A DNA stretch of 64,000 bases from Photobacterium leiognathi (GCF_030685535.1 NZ_CP131601.1:1860001-1924000), one strand, 5' to 3'; shown: positions 8,416-17,973, counted from the first letter of the stretch. Notes: a model not told the origin generated them from the letters alone. Numbers and translations are program-made.

Positions 8416-10563
8416 ATGGATAAGAAAAAGCTCGCTTTACTCATCGTGATTGTCAGTCTAATTGCAAGCTGGATCCATTTCGATCTAGGGCAATACCTCA
8501 CGCTTGATTTTATCAAGCAAGAGCAATCAGCCCTGCAAGCGAAAATTCAAAGCCAACCGATCGTGGCTTATGTGTCGTACTTTGCGATTTATGTTCTTGC
8601 AACTGCCTTATCCTTACCGGGTGCTGCTATTTTAACCTTGCTTGCTGCTGCCATCTTTGGTTTCTGGCCGAGCCTGATCATTGTTTCGTTTGCCAGCACC
8701 ATTGGCGCAACATTGGCGTTTCTTTCAAGTCGATTTATTTTACGTGACTGGGTACAACAACGTTTTGGCTATCGCTTAAAAACTATTAATCAAGGTATCG
8801 AGCAAGAAGGCGAATTTTACTTGCTAACTTTACGCTTGATCCCTGTTTTCCCGTTTTTCCTGATCAACTTATTGATGGGCTTAACACCAATCAAAACACG
8901 TACCTTTTATCTGATCAGCCAATTGGGAATGCTGCCTGCCACAGCTATTTTCATTAATGCCGGAACCCAGCTCAGCAACATTGAATCACTGCGTGGGATT
9001 GTTTCTACGCCTGTATTACTATCGTTAGCTCTTCTGGGAACGTTCCCACTCATTGCCAAGTTCATCGTCAACGCGATAAAGCGACAAAAAGTTTACCAAG
9101 GCTTTCAGAAACCTCGTTCATTTGATCAAAACCTTGTCGTTATTGGTGCAGGTGCTGGCGGTTTGGTTAGTTCATATATTGCAGCCGCAGTAAAAGCCGA
9201 AGTGACCTTGATTGAACGTCATAAAATGGGTGGCGATTGCTTAAATACAGGCTGTGTTCCCTCTAAAGCTTTAATTCGTGCCGCCCACAGTTCACATGAA
9301 ATCCAGCAAGCAAAACAGTTAGGCATTAACGCCAACATTGAAGCTATCGATTTCAAAGCCGTCAGGCAACGAGTACATCAAGTTATCGCTGATATCGAAC
9401 CGCATGACTCTATTGAGCGATACACCAAGTTAGGCGTGAACTGTATTCAAGGTGATGCCACCATTGTTTCTCCTTGGCAAGTGAAAGTGAACGATAAGAT
9501 CATCACGACACGTAACATCATTATTGCCACAGGTGCTTCGCCGCTATTGCCAAACATTACAGGTTTAAAAGCAGTTAATCCGCTAACTTCCGATACCTTA
9601 TGGCAACTAGAACAACAGCCACAAAAACTGCTTATTCTGGGTGGTGGTCCTATCGGTTGCGAATTAGCACAAGCGTTCAATCGTTTAGGTACGTCTGTCA
9701 CCTTGGTTGAAATGGCTGAACAAGTGCTCAATCGTGAAGATAACGATGCTGCTAGCGTCATTCGAAACAAACTCACTGACGAAGGCGTAAACGTATTACT
9801 TCAGCACAAAGCCGTAAGCTTTAAAGCAACCAGCAATGGTTATCATCTCGTACAGTTGAATGATCTTGCTAATAACCAAACAGTTGAAGTGGAGTTTGAT
9901 CAGGTCATTGTCGCCCTTGGTCGTGTTGCCAATACCCAAGGTTTTGGTTTAGAGACTTTAAACATTGAAACCACCCCAAAAGGAACAATCAAAGTTAACG
10001 ACTATCTACAAACCCAATACCCAAATATTTATGCAGTCGGTGATGTAGCAGGTCCTTTCCAACTGACGCATGCTGCAGCACACCAAGCATGGTATGCCTC
10101 TGTTAACAGCTTATTTGGTGCGATTAAGAAATTTAAAACCGATTACTCTGTGTTGCCAGCTGTTACCTATACCTCTCCAGAGTTGGCTCGAGTGGGATTA
10201 AACGAGAAAGAGGCACAAGCCCAAGGTATCGAATACAAAATCTATACTTATGATATTGCGGATTTAGATCGTGCGATCACTGACAATACCAATGAAGGTT
10301 TCATCAAAGTGCTGACACCGCCTAATAGCGACAAAATTTTAGGTGTAACCATTGTTGGTCATCATGGTGGTGAACTATTGGCGGAATTTACGTTAGCCAT
10401 GCGTCACAAGTTGGGATTGAACAAAATTTTATCGACAATCCATCCCTACCCAACCATGAGTGAAGCCGCGAAATATACTGCTGGGGTGTGGAAGCAACAT
10501 AACGCCCCGCAAAAGCTTTTATCTTTAGTACAGCGTTACCACCAATGGATGCGTAAACAGTAA
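8416..10563 (+). CDS. DedA/TVP38-type membrane domain fused to FAD disulfide oxidoreductase
   Basis: Fusion protein of 715 residues. Residues about 5-235 are a membrane module of the TVP38/TMEM64 (SNARE-associated/DedA) type with stretches SLPGAAILTLLAAAIFGFWP and LRLIPVFPFFLINLLMG. Residues about 238-700 are a class I pyridine-nucleotide disulfide oxidoreductase, like mercuric reductase or lipoamide dehydrogenase: FAD site VIGAGAGGLVSS, redox-active CLNTGCVPSK (Cys275/Cys280), NAD(P) site ILGGGPIGCELA, second FAD site YAVGDVAG, and the C-terminal interface His in HPYPTMSEA. ATG 8416 with AAGGTGA upstream is the start; the frame extends upstream into ynjA but without conservation. It sits between ynjA and ynjB. 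Substrate unknown; membrane-tethered reductase for a thiol or AhpD-like partner is inferred. Confidence 0.88.
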   Translation: MDKKKLALLIVIVSLIASWIHFDLGQYLTLDFIKQEQSALQAKIQSQPIVAYVSYFAIYVLATALSLPGAAILTLLAAAIFGFWPSLIIVSFASTIGATLAFLSSRFILRDWVQQRFGYRLKTINQGIEQEGEFYLLTLRLIPVFPFFLINLLMGLTPIKTRTFYLISQLGMLPATAIFINAGTQLSNIESLRGIVSTPVLLSLALLGTFPLIAKFIVNAIKRQKVYQGFQKPRSFDQNLVVIGAGAGGLVSSYIAAAVKAEVTLIERHKMGGDCLNTGCVPSKALIRAAHSSHEIQQAKQLGINANIEAIDFKAVRQRVHQVIADIEPHDSIERYTKLGVNCIQGDATIVSPWQVKVNDKIITTRNIIIATGASPLLPNITGLKAVNPLTSDTLWQLEQQPQKLLILGGGPIGCELAQAFNRLGTSVTLVEMAEQVLNREDNDAASVIRNKLTDEGVNVLLQHKAVSFKATSNGYHLVQLNDLANNQTVEVEFDQVIVALGRVANTQGFGLETLNIETTPKGTIKVNDYLQTQYPNIYAVGDVAGPFQLTHAAAHQAWYASVNSLFGAIKKFKTDYSVLPAVTYTSPELARVGLNEKEAQAQGIEYKIYTYDIADLDRAITDNTNEGFIKVLTPPNSDKILGVTIVGHHGGELLAEFTLAMRHKLGLNKILSTIHPYPTMSEAAKYTAGVWKQHNAPQKLLSLVQRYHQWMRKQ

Positions 10564-10573
10564 AGGAATACAC

Positions 10574-11811
10574 ATGAAAACCACAACTATGCCACTGCTT
10601 AGAAAACTATCCCAAGGTGTCACTTTATCCGTTGCCTTGTCAATTACACTGTCAGCTTCTATGTCTGCGTCAGCAACTGAGCCAACAGTAGCTGCGACCC
10701 TCAATCATGGCAACAAGTGCTTGATAAGGCTAAAGGTCAAACCGTTTACTTTAACGCTTGGGGTGGCAGCCAAGAGATCAACGAATACCTCAAGTGGGCA
10801 GATAGACAACTGCAGCAACAATACGGTGTCACGTTAAAGCAAGTCAAAGTCACTGACATTGCCGAAACTACACAGCGTTTGCTGGCAGAAAAAGCCGCTA
10901 ATAAAAACCAAGACGGTAGCGTTGATATGGTTTGGATCAACGGTGAAAATTTCCGCTCTATGAAACAACATCACCTGTTGTATGGTCCATTTACTCAACG
11001 TTTACCTAACTGGAAATACGTTGATACATCATTACCGATAGATAAAGACTTCACCGTACCAACAGACGGTTATGAAGCGCCTTGGGGCGTGGGGCAGCTA
11101 GTGTTTATTTACGACACGACTAAGCTAAAGCAACCACCACAAAGCTTTCAACAGCTATTGGCATTAGCACAACAAAACCCAGGGAAAATTAGTTATCCTC
11201 GCCCACCAGAGTTTCACGGCAGTAGCTTTTTAAAAGCGGCCTTGCTTGAACTCACAACAGATAAACAAGCGTTATACCAACCCTTGTCGTTACCTGCTGA
11301 AAAAGCCTTGTTTGATAAAGTCACCGCACCACTTTGGCATTATTTAGATCAGCTTAATAAAGTCGCATGGCGAGGTGGTAAGCAATTCCCAGCAGGTACA
11401 GCAGAAACGGTTCAATTATTAGATGATCAACAGCTGTTATTAGCGATCACCTTTAATCCCAACGCCGCCCTAGCAGCCATTGAAAACGGCAACTTAACTG
11501 ACACCGCAAAGACTTATGCTTTTAAAGCTGGTGCATTAACTAATGTTCACTTTTTAGCTATCCCTTGGAATGCAACAGCAAAAGAAGGGGCATTAGTGGC
11601 GATTAACTTTTTAATGAGCCCAGAAGCACAAACTCGTAAGGCAGATACAAAAATATGGGGTGATCCAACCATATTAAAACCACAAGCATTTAAAACCTTG
11701 TCAGAGCCATATAAGAGCCAATCGTTTCAGCTTTACCCTGCTATTGCCGAGCCAAACCCTACATGGTTAACAGCAATTGAGATCGAATGGCAAAAGCGTT
11801 ACGGTCATTAA
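10574..11811 (+). pseudogene. ynjB: ynjB-like ABC transporter substrate-binding protein, frameshifted
   Basis: Exported solute-binding protein resembling E. coli YnjB. The first frame (ATG 10574) encodes a signal peptide (SVALSITLSASMSASA) and fails near 10690-10708; the rest of the protein lies in the -1 frame from WQQVLDKAKGQTVYFNAWGG (tgg at 10708) to 11811, with VDMVWINGENFR, TVPTDGYEAPWG and KADTKIWGDPTIL as in YnjB. One lost base explains the break. It starts 10 nt after the fusion gene. No permease (ynjC) or ATPase (ynjD) follows: a terminator and the convergent punR come next, so the transporter is incomplete here and the gene is probably decaying. Confidence 0.83.
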
Positions 11812-11840
11812 TCGACACTTTCATTCACAATGAATACCCT

Positions 11841-11871
11841 TTGCCCCGTCAGATGATGGGGCAAATTTTTT
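11841..11871 (+). terminator. Terminator after ynjB
   Basis: Seven-bp GC-rich stem TTGCCCC/GGGGCAA with a ten-base loop, then a T-run, about 30 nt after the ynjB stop. It also lies just beyond the 3' end of the convergent punR. Confidence 0.88.
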
Positions 11872-11914
11872 GAAGTGCTTTTTGAAATCTTTTTTGAAAC
11901 ACTTTTAGAAACGT

Positions 11915-12817
11915 CTAGCGCATCCATTCATGGTGAAGCTGCTCACTATCACCTAGGTAGTCAAGTAACCAACTTACCGCAGGGCTCATACTTTCCGTAT
12001 TCCAGGCTAAACAACACGGGCTCATCGACGGCTTTACTGCTAATTCCTTTTCAACAAGCTTGCCTGATTCAATTTTACTGATAGCCATGTGGCTCGGCAC
12101 AACCGTAATACCCAATCCAGCTTCTAAACACTGAAAAGCACTGTACCAACTTGGCACCATAATGCGACGTTGGTTATCCATCAGCCAAGTGGTACGTTTT
12201 GGCAAAGTGCGTGAAGTATCTTCTAAGCAAATTGCAGGATATTGAGCTAGCTCATGGGACTCAATAGGATGATCAACAGCTACTAATGGATGATCAGGCG
12301 CTACCACAAACTTCCACGTTAAAACGCCCATATCACGATAATCAAAACTACCACCAATAGGCACTGCCGCAGTTGCACCAATGGCGATATCAGCACGACC
12401 ATCAGCTAAGGCATCCCATACGCCATTAAACACTTCCATGGTTAAGTGCAGCTCAACATCTGGAAAATGCAGATAGAAATCACGCACTAAGGTATTCACT
12501 CGACTTTGGCGAACCACAGTATCAAGTGCCACCGAAACATTTTCAGACCACCCATTCGCGACCCGTTGAGTTTGGTATTTGATGGTATCCATTTGTTTGA
12601 TCAGCTTGCGTGCTTCTTCAACAAAATACTCACCTGCTGGCGTTAATTTCACCTGCCTGTGTAATCGAACAAATAATTCGACAGCTAATCGCTCTTCTAT
12701 TAACCGAACTGTATAACTTATCGCACTGGGCACTTTGTGCAATTCTTCCGCTGCCGCTGAAAAGCTGCCACGACGGGCGACAACGTCGATAACTTGGAGA
12801 TCATTGTATGAAAACAT
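11915..12817 (-). CDS. punR: LysR-type regulator PunR (YdhB-like)
   Basis: LysR-family activator; E. coli PunR (YdhB) controls the adjacent divergent purine-nucleoside transporter punC. The 300 residues start with an N-terminal winged helix-turn-helix (VVARRGSFSAAAEELHKVPSAISYTV, quoted in part: SFSAAAEELHKVPSAISY) and continue with a LysR effector domain. Stretches shared with YdhB include EVFNGVWDALADGRADIAIG, DTSRTLPKRTTWL and the end WLLDYLGDSEQLHHEWMR. The gene is divergent from punC with a 105-nt spacer, the usual LysR layout. Effector not visible from sequence. Confidence 0.88.
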   Translation of the reverse strand: MFSYNDLQVIDVVARRGSFSAAAEELHKVPSAISYTVRLIEERLAVELFVRLHRQVKLTPAGEYFVEEARKLIKQMDTIKYQTQRVANGWSENVSVALDTVVRQSRVNTLVRDFYLHFPDVELHLTMEVFNGVWDALADGRADIAIGATAAVPIGGSFDYRDMGVLTWKFVVAPDHPLVAVDHPIESHELAQYPAICLEDTSRTLPKRTTWLMDNQRRIMVPSWYSAFQCLEAGLGITVVPSHMAISKIESGKLVEKELAVKPSMSPCCLAWNTESMSPAVSWLLDYLGDSEQLHHEWMR

Positions 12818-12922
12818 ATCAAATCAAATTTTTTGAAAGCAATGTTGAAATATTAGCGTTTCACAGCGATGAAAACCAGCATTACACTATCACTATGTCT
12901 TATAGATATAGTTACTATAAAA

Positions 12923-14146
12923 ATGAAAAAAGAACTCGCTAAACCATCAAAAATCACCCTATTCTGGTTCGCATGCCTAAGTATGCTGGGCTTTTTAGCT
13001 ACAGATATGTACTTACCTGCGTTTGAAACAATCCGTGCCGACTTTGCTACATCACAATCTCTTATCGGCCTATCGTTGAGTGTTTTCTTACTGGGTATGG
13101 CATTAGGCCAACTGGTTTACGGTCCACTGTCTGATCGTATTGGTCGTATCAAAGTATTGGTTGGTGGTATCGCGCTATTCAGCGTGGCTTCTATCGCATG
13201 TTCATTTGCACCTAACATCGAAGTGTTCCTACTTGCGCGTTTTGCTCAAGCATTAGGTGCATGTAGTGCAACAGTGATTTGGCAAGCGGTGGTTGTTGAC
13301 CGTTACGAAGGCAAAACATCTGAGCGTGTGTTCGCAACCATCATGCCTTTAGTTGCGTTATCGCCTGCATTAGCACCATTACTTGGCGCATTGTTAGAGC
13401 ATAACCTAGGCTGGCGCAGCATCTTCATCGCACTTGTAGCATTTGGTGTTGTACTTGCAATGCTAACGCTGAAAGAAAAAGAAAGCGCAGCATTAGATAA
13501 AGAACAAGAAAGCGTGACGGTTCAGCTACGTAAAGACTACAGTCAAATCCTACGCTCTAAAAAGTTCTGGGGTAACATGGTGATTTTCGCAGCGTGTTCT
13601 GCGGCATTCTTTGCTTACCTAACAGGTTCACCATTTGTTATGTCAGCAATGGGTTACTCAGGTGCAGACATCGGTTTAAGCTACGCACCACAAACCGTTG
13701 CATTCATCGTTGGTGGTTACGGTTGTCGTACGCTACTTAATCGTTACTCTGGTAAGCAGCTTCTACCTTGGATTTTAGCGCTATTCTTTGCAAGCGTAGC
13801 AGTCATGTTTGTTATCTCGGTAACAACTACAGTAACAACAATCTGGCCTATCCTGATCCCATTCTGCTTCCTAGCAGTGGCAAACGGTGCGATTTACCCG
13901 ATTGTTATTAGCGCAGCACTGTCTGACTTTAAAAACTGTAGCGCAACCGCTGCTGGTCTACTTAACTTCATGCAAACTATGGTATGTTTTGCGGCAAGTG
14001 GTCTAGTTTCAGCATTTGCTGTACACGGTCTACTAACAGTAACAACTGGCATGTTCATTACTGGCTTTATCGCACTATTTGGTTTCTCTCTAGTGGTTAA
14101 AGCACGTAAAGAAGAAGCACAAGACGCTGAACTACAAACAGCGTAA
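12923..14146 (+). CDS. punC: Purine nucleoside MFS transporter PunC (Bcr/CflA family, YdhC-like)
   Basis: Inner-membrane major-facilitator transporter of the DHA1/Bcr-CflA group. ATG 12923 (MKKELAKPSKITLFW) is preferred over an in-frame upstream ATG at 12869; it gives 407 residues with about 12 helices. The family motif GPLSDRIGRIKVLV lies after helix 2, and LGFLATDMYLPAF, AACSAAFFAYLTGSPFV, VGGYGCR and KQLLPW match E. coli YdhC/PunC. Divergent punR supports the assignment; purine nucleoside import is carried over from E. coli. A strong terminator closes the unit. Confidence 0.88.
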   Translation: MKKELAKPSKITLFWFACLSMLGFLATDMYLPAFETIRADFATSQSLIGLSLSVFLLGMALGQLVYGPLSDRIGRIKVLVGGIALFSVASIACSFAPNIEVFLLARFAQALGACSATVIWQAVVVDRYEGKTSERVFATIMPLVALSPALAPLLGALLEHNLGWRSIFIALVAFGVVLAMLTLKEKESAALDKEQESVTVQLRKDYSQILRSKKFWGNMVIFAACSAAFFAYLTGSPFVMSAMGYSGADIGLSYAPQTVAFIVGGYGCRTLLNRYSGKQLLPWILALFFASVAVMFVISVTTTVTTIWPILIPFCFLAVANGAIYPIVISAALSDFKNCSATAAGLLNFMQTMVCFAASGLVSAFAVHGLLTVTTGMFITGFIALFGFSLVVKARKEEAQDAELQTA

Positions 14147-14173
14147 TGCATAGCAATACGTAATATAAATTCT

Positions 14174-14205
14174 AAGGGGAGCTGATCATCAGCTCCCCTT
14201 TTTGT
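14174..14205 (+). terminator. Terminator of punC
   Basis: Perfect 13-bp palindromic stem (AAGGGGAGCTGAT and its complement) with a minimal loop and T-run, 27 nt after the stop. Confidence 0.93.
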
Positions 14206-14365
14206 TTTCTAGCTGTGATATTTGAACCAGCTCGCAAAACACTATCCACATCATGATACTTCATAATAAAACTGACGATGAATACAAAGAATCACTAACC
14301 CGCCATTGCATCAAACAAGAATCCTAATTAGTACGTTGAACTATCACTCAATTAAGGACTTGCTA

Positions 14366-14596
14366 ATGCTAGATACGTACCTGTCTTACTTTAAAATTTT
14401 GCTAACAGACTTCGTGAAATACTACCTAGCGACGGTACTTGTTCTTGGCATCAAAGGTGAACTATTCAATATCGGCTTGCGTGTTTGGTCAGACAACCAA
14501 ATGTCATTTTATGAGGATGGTTTGTGGCAAATAACGTTGATCTTATCATTCTTAATTACTTGCTGTGTGATGGTACATAAGTATGCGCCTGAGTAG
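14366..14596 (+). CDS. Small two-helix membrane protein, unknown function
   Basis: 76-residue protein not recognised as a family. ATG 14366 has a good ribosome-binding site (TAAGGAC, 8 nt upstream); the frame extends to 14306 without support. It has two hydrophobic segments (about 12-28 and 54-70) separated by a short polar region, and ends at MVHKYAPE. It stands alone between the punC terminator and the next small gene. Confidence 0.55.
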   Translation: MLDTYLSYFKILLTDFVKYYLATVLVLGIKGELFNIGLRVWSDNQMSFYEDGLWQITLILSFLITCCVMVHKYAPE

Positions 14597-14774
14597 CTGT
14601 GTTATATAAAGTTTCTTTAATCTTAAATCCGCACAAATAAGCCGCTAAATTGTTAGCGCCCTATTTCTATCGTATCGCATTTCTATTTTTAAAATTATCG
14701 CTATTAACATCAAAAATTAAACTTTATATCAATCAATTACGTACTAGCTTTGATGTGTAAATGGAGAGTAATTG

Positions 14775-15026
14775 ATGACAAACACACAAGAGTCACTATC
14801 ACGTATCATAGAGATGGCTTGGGAAGATAGAACCCCTTTTGAGGCGATTGCAATACAATATGGTCTAAATGAGCAAGGTGTGATCAAGTTAATGCGGCAA
14901 CACCTTAAACCAAGCAGCTTTAAATTGTGGCGAAAACGCGTATCAGGAAGGAAAACTAAACATTTGAAGTTACGCTCTCCCGATGTAAACCGGGGATATT
15001 GCCCGACGCAGTATAAACAGCGTTAA
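14775..15026 (+). CDS. DUF2805/TIGR03643-family small protein
   Basis: 83-residue protein of the TIGR03643 family: RIIEMAWEDRTPFEAIAIQY, then EQGVIKLMRQHLKPSSFKLW and GRKTKHLKLR. The first part looks like a small helix-turn-helix (about 12-45) and the tail is strongly basic, so nucleic-acid binding is plausible, but function is unknown. ATG 14775 follows GGAGAG with good spacing. It stands alone and converges with the COG0523 gene. Confidence 0.8.
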   Translation: MTNTQESLSRIIEMAWEDRTPFEAIAIQYGLNEQGVIKLMRQHLKPSSFKLWRKRVSGRKTKHLKLRSPDVNRGYCPTQYKQR

Positions 15027-15090
15027 CCAATTAGGGCTATAAGCAAGCCCTTTTCTACCTTTGCTAAAAGCATCTTTAGAATGCAGTTAT

Positions 15091-16122
15091 TCATGATATT
15101 TCACTCATATCGTTAACAATCAAACAATTTAAAAGCTTGTCTTCCAATGTATCATCTATTGTTTCAGCGATAATTTCGACACGGCTTTCCGTACACTCAT
15201 CAAGCTCAACTTCCGTTAGTCCATCGGCTGTTTTGTTATAACCAAAGATGCCGTCAAACGTGATAAAGACCGCTTTCATGCGCTCAACATGCAGCATTTG
15301 AAATAGAATTTGTAACGATTGACGATTAAAGACTTTATTAGCAGCAAAGCGCCAACCAATACTTTTAAAATCTTCACCTTGATTGGTCGCTTTAATAACG
15401 CCACTTTCAGGCATAAGAGCTTCGGATAATCCATCTTTAGATGTTCGCTGCTTATTACGGTGAAGATAAGATGGCTGTAATACATCTATATGAGTTTCAC
15501 CATCGAACTCATCAAATGGGATCACGCCGTGCTTAGCAAAAATCACTTTTGTTTCCGGACTAGCAACTGGTGCCACAAAAGCTTTTAATTTTTCTTTATC
15601 ACCTGTTTGATACAGATCGGTCTTATTTCCTACTACTGTATCGGCAATCGCAATTTGTTGTCTAAAGGTGTCATGTGAGGTGTAGCGAGGATCGGATAAC
15701 TTTCTTGCATCCACTAATGTGATATTTTTCTGTAACGATAGGACATCACGATAATATTCAGTAGAAAGCACTTGCATCACTTCTTTAGGATGACCAAGCC
15801 CTGTGGGTTCGATGATCAAGCGATCAGGCTTTGCTTCTGAAAGTAATTGATTAAGCGCAATCTGCATCGGCAAACCTGCAGTACAGCACATACAACCGCC
15901 GGGGACTTCCTTAATAAAAATCTGTTGCTCGTTACCACTTTGCCCTTGCAACAAACTACCATCGACACCAATTTCACCAAATTCATTCACCAGTATCGCC
16001 CAACGCTCAGAATCAGGTTTGCTTTTCATTAAGTGAAGAATGGCTGAGGTTTTACCTACCCCAAGAAATCCAGTAATAATGTTGGTTGGTACACCAGAAA
16101 TAGGTGATATTTTAAAGCTCAT
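15091..16122 (-). CDS. COG0523 G3E GTPase (CobW/ZigA-like metallochaperone)
   Basis: P-loop GTPase of the CobW/COG0523 group. Motifs in order: Walker A GFLGVGKT (about 19-26), NEFGEIGVD, the metal-binding GGCMCC (CXCC), EPTGLGHP and guanine-specificity NKTD, then a C-terminal CobW_C domain (KAVFITFDGIFGYN). ATG at 16122, preceded by AGGAGG, gives 343 residues; an upstream in-frame codon lies inside the preceding gene. It overlaps the gamma-carbonic-anhydrase-like gene by 11 bp, so they are coupled. A Zur box upstream of the pair points to zinc starvation and delivery of zinc to a client protein, possibly the neighbour (inference). Confidence 0.9.
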   Translation of the reverse strand: MSFKISPISGVPTNIITGFLGVGKTSAILHLMKSKPDSERWAILVNEFGEIGVDGSLLQGQSGNEQQIFIKEVPGGCMCCTAGLPMQIALNQLLSEAKPDRLIIEPTGLGHPKEVMQVLSTEYYRDVLSLQKNITLVDARKLSDPRYTSHDTFRQQIAIADTVVGNKTDLYQTGDKEKLKAFVAPVASPETKVIFAKHGVIPFDEFDGETHIDVLQPSYLHRNKQRTSKDGLSEALMPESGVIKATNQGEDFKSIGWRFAANKVFNRQSLQILFQMLHVERMKAVFITFDGIFGYNKTADGLTEVELDECTESRVEIIAETIDDTLEDKLLNCLIVNDMSEIS

Positions 16123-16672
16123 TAGCAATCCTCCTGTATCCCTGAACCAGTTCATGGTTAGCAGATACAACCGATTCAGAAAAAGCGGAATATTCAGGTG
16201 GGACTTTCGAAATACTATTTAAGTCAAAACCTGCACCAATATTGGTCATTGGCGGGACGTGAAATTTTTCAGGCAGATCTAATCCATCTACAACGCAGTT
16301 ATGACGGATCACACACCCTTTACCAATGACAGCATTAAATACCACTGAATTGAAACCAATAAACACATCATCATCCACTTTACACGGCCCATGAATAATT
16401 GAGCGGTGAGCAATAGAAGAACGTTCACCAATAGTCACTGCAGCCCCCGCTTTCGAATGAATAACTACACCATCTTGAATATTGGTATCGCGTTTAATCA
16501 CAATCGCGTCCATCTCACCCTGTTCATTCACTTCATCAGCACGTATCACCGCATAAGGCCCAATGAATACGTTATCTTCCACAACCACTTTGCCGCAAAT
16601 AATAGCGGTAGGATCAATAAATGCAGTTTCAGATATAATTGGGATATGCCCTGTTGGATTTCTTCTTAACAT
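16112..16672 (-). CDS. Gamma-carbonic-anhydrase-like left-handed beta-helix protein
   Basis: 186-residue hexapeptide-repeat protein of the gamma-CA/YrdA-like superfamily. Repeats run from about 15 to 140 (IICGKVVVEDNVFIGPYAVI). The three metal-site histidines are visible as VVIHSK and IAHRSIIHG (two His five apart), so it can bind a metal. The C-terminal helix region is NHELVQGYRRIANEL. It is first of a two-gene operon with a COG0523 GTPase under a Zur box, consistent with a zinc-limitation paralogue. Whether it has carbonic anhydrase activity is not shown by the sequence. Confidence 0.85.
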   Translation of the reverse strand: MLRRNPTGHIPIISETAFIDPTAIICGKVVVEDNVFIGPYAVIRADEVNEQGEMDAIVIKRDTNIQDGVVIHSKAGAAVTIGERSSIAHRSIIHGPCKVDDDVFIGFNSVVFNAVIGKGCVIRHNCVVDGLDLPEKFHVPPMTNIGAGFDLNSISKVPPEYSAFSESVVSANHELVQGYRRIANEL

Positions 16673-17170
16673 CTCTTTTTCTCTTCACTATTCTCTAAAT
16701 ACTTCACAGCTTATGAAGCTGTCACCAAACTTGCGAAATTCGTGCAAACAAGGAAGCGGCACTATCGTTACTTAAGTATTAAACCAAAAATAACCGTTAC
16801 GTTATAACATAACAGTTATGGGTTATCTATATGCTAGATATACAAAAAGATCTGTGTTGTTTATTAGCGTTTTATTCCTGTCTTCGCCCTATCCCAATAC
16901 TCTCATCATTGCACTCAAAACCACCTCTCTCCCATTTGAATAATTACCCAACCAACCCCACATCAATAAATCTAAACTTTTTGCACAAATGTAAATATTC
17001 CACTAAAGCTATTTAACATTCCTAATTCACCAATTTATTTTCGCTATCTCAATAGGATATAAAACCAACAAATGATGATTATTTAAACAATTATTTAACA
17101 AATTAAAATTTTTTTACTTTTTTATTGCATAGATGAACAACTTGGGTAATATAAAACCAAGTGAGAATAA
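16673..17170. other. Divergent intergenic region before the art operon
   Basis: AT-rich, 498 nt. It holds the Zur box (16797-16817) and must contain the leftward promoter of the gamma-CA/COG0523 pair and the rightward promoter of artPIQM. No ArgR box could be called with confidence. Confidence 0.5.
16797..16817. promoter_or_regulatory. Probable Zur box
   Basis: Contains GTTAT-AAC-ATAAC (16801-16813), the 5+3+5 core of the gammaproteobacterial Zur operator (GTTATANTATAAC type), inside a longer imperfect palindrome. It lies about 125 nt upstream of the gamma-CA start. The COG0523/gamma-CA gene pair is a typical Zur target. Binding itself is inferred. Confidence 0.7.
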
Positions 17171-17914
17171 ATGCAGAATAATCGCATGGGTATTCAAGTA
17201 AAGAACATTAATAAATTCTACGGCAACCATCAGGTTCTACATGATGTGACTTTTGATTGTCATAAAGGCGAAACCTTGGTTTTACTTGGCCCAAGTGGTG
17301 CAGGTAAAAGCTCTTTGCTACGGGTATTAAATCTGTTGGAAGATGCTTCGGCTGGTGAACTGAGTATCGCTGAAACCTACTTTAATTTTAAAAAGGCGGT
17401 GGCTGAAAAAGATGGATTAAAACTGCGTCGTAAAGTTGGCATGGTATTCCAGCAATACAATTTATGGCCGCATAAAACGGTGCTGGAAAATTTAATAGAA
17501 GCACCTGTAAAAGTGCTCGGTATAGATAAAGAACAAGCCATACAGGAAGCGATGACGCATTTAGCTAAATTGCAGTTAGCAGATAAAGCGGATGCATGGC
17601 CTTTGCAACTGTCTGGTGGTCAACAACAGCGTGTGGCAATTGCCCGTGCGTTGATGATGAAACCTGAAGTTTTACTGTTTGATGAGCCAACTGCGGCGCT
17701 TGATCCTGAGATCACAAGCCAGATTGTGCAAATCATCAAAACTTTAAGCGGTACTGGCATTACTCAAGTTGTGGTTACCCACGAAGTGGATTTTGCTAAG
17801 AAAATCGCTAGCCATGTGCTTTACATGGAAAACGGAAAAATTGTTGAACACGGCAGTAACGAGGCATTTAGCAACCCTCAAACACCGCAGTTCGCAGATT
17901 ATTTAAAACACTAG
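17171..17914 (+). CDS. artP: Arginine ABC transporter ATP-binding protein ArtP
   Basis: ATPase of the ArtPIQM arginine importer. Walker [19 protein letters not shown] (about 42-50), Q-loop [13 protein letters not shown], signature [17 protein letters not shown], Walker [16 protein letters not shown] and H-loop VVTHEVDFA match E. coli ArtP closely. ATG 17171 follows GTGAGAA; a second in-frame ATG at 17186 (MGIQVKN) aligns better with the E. coli start but has no clear ribosome-binding site. First gene of the four-gene operon, same order as in E. coli. Confidence 0.94.
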   Translation: MQNNRMGIQVKNINKFYGNHQVLHDVTFDCHKGETLVLLGPSGAGKSSLLRVLNLLEDASAGELSIAETYFNFKKAVAEKDGLKLRRKVGMVFQQYNLWPHKTVLENLIEAPVKVLGIDKEQAIQEAMTHLAKLQLADKADAWPLQLSGGQQQRVAIARALMMKPEVLLFDEPTAALDPEITSQIVQIIKTLSGTGITQVVVTHEVDFAKKIASHVLYMENGKIVEHGSNEAFSNPQTPQFADYLKH

Positions 17915-17973
17915 TTAAAACTTAACGTTATATCCTCTTTTATACGTTCGTTTAAGACGCATGGAGTATCGCG

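Noticed and set aside
16831..17016. 61-codon frame between the Zur box and artP
   Set aside because: Low-complexity AT-rich translation without a ribosome-binding site.
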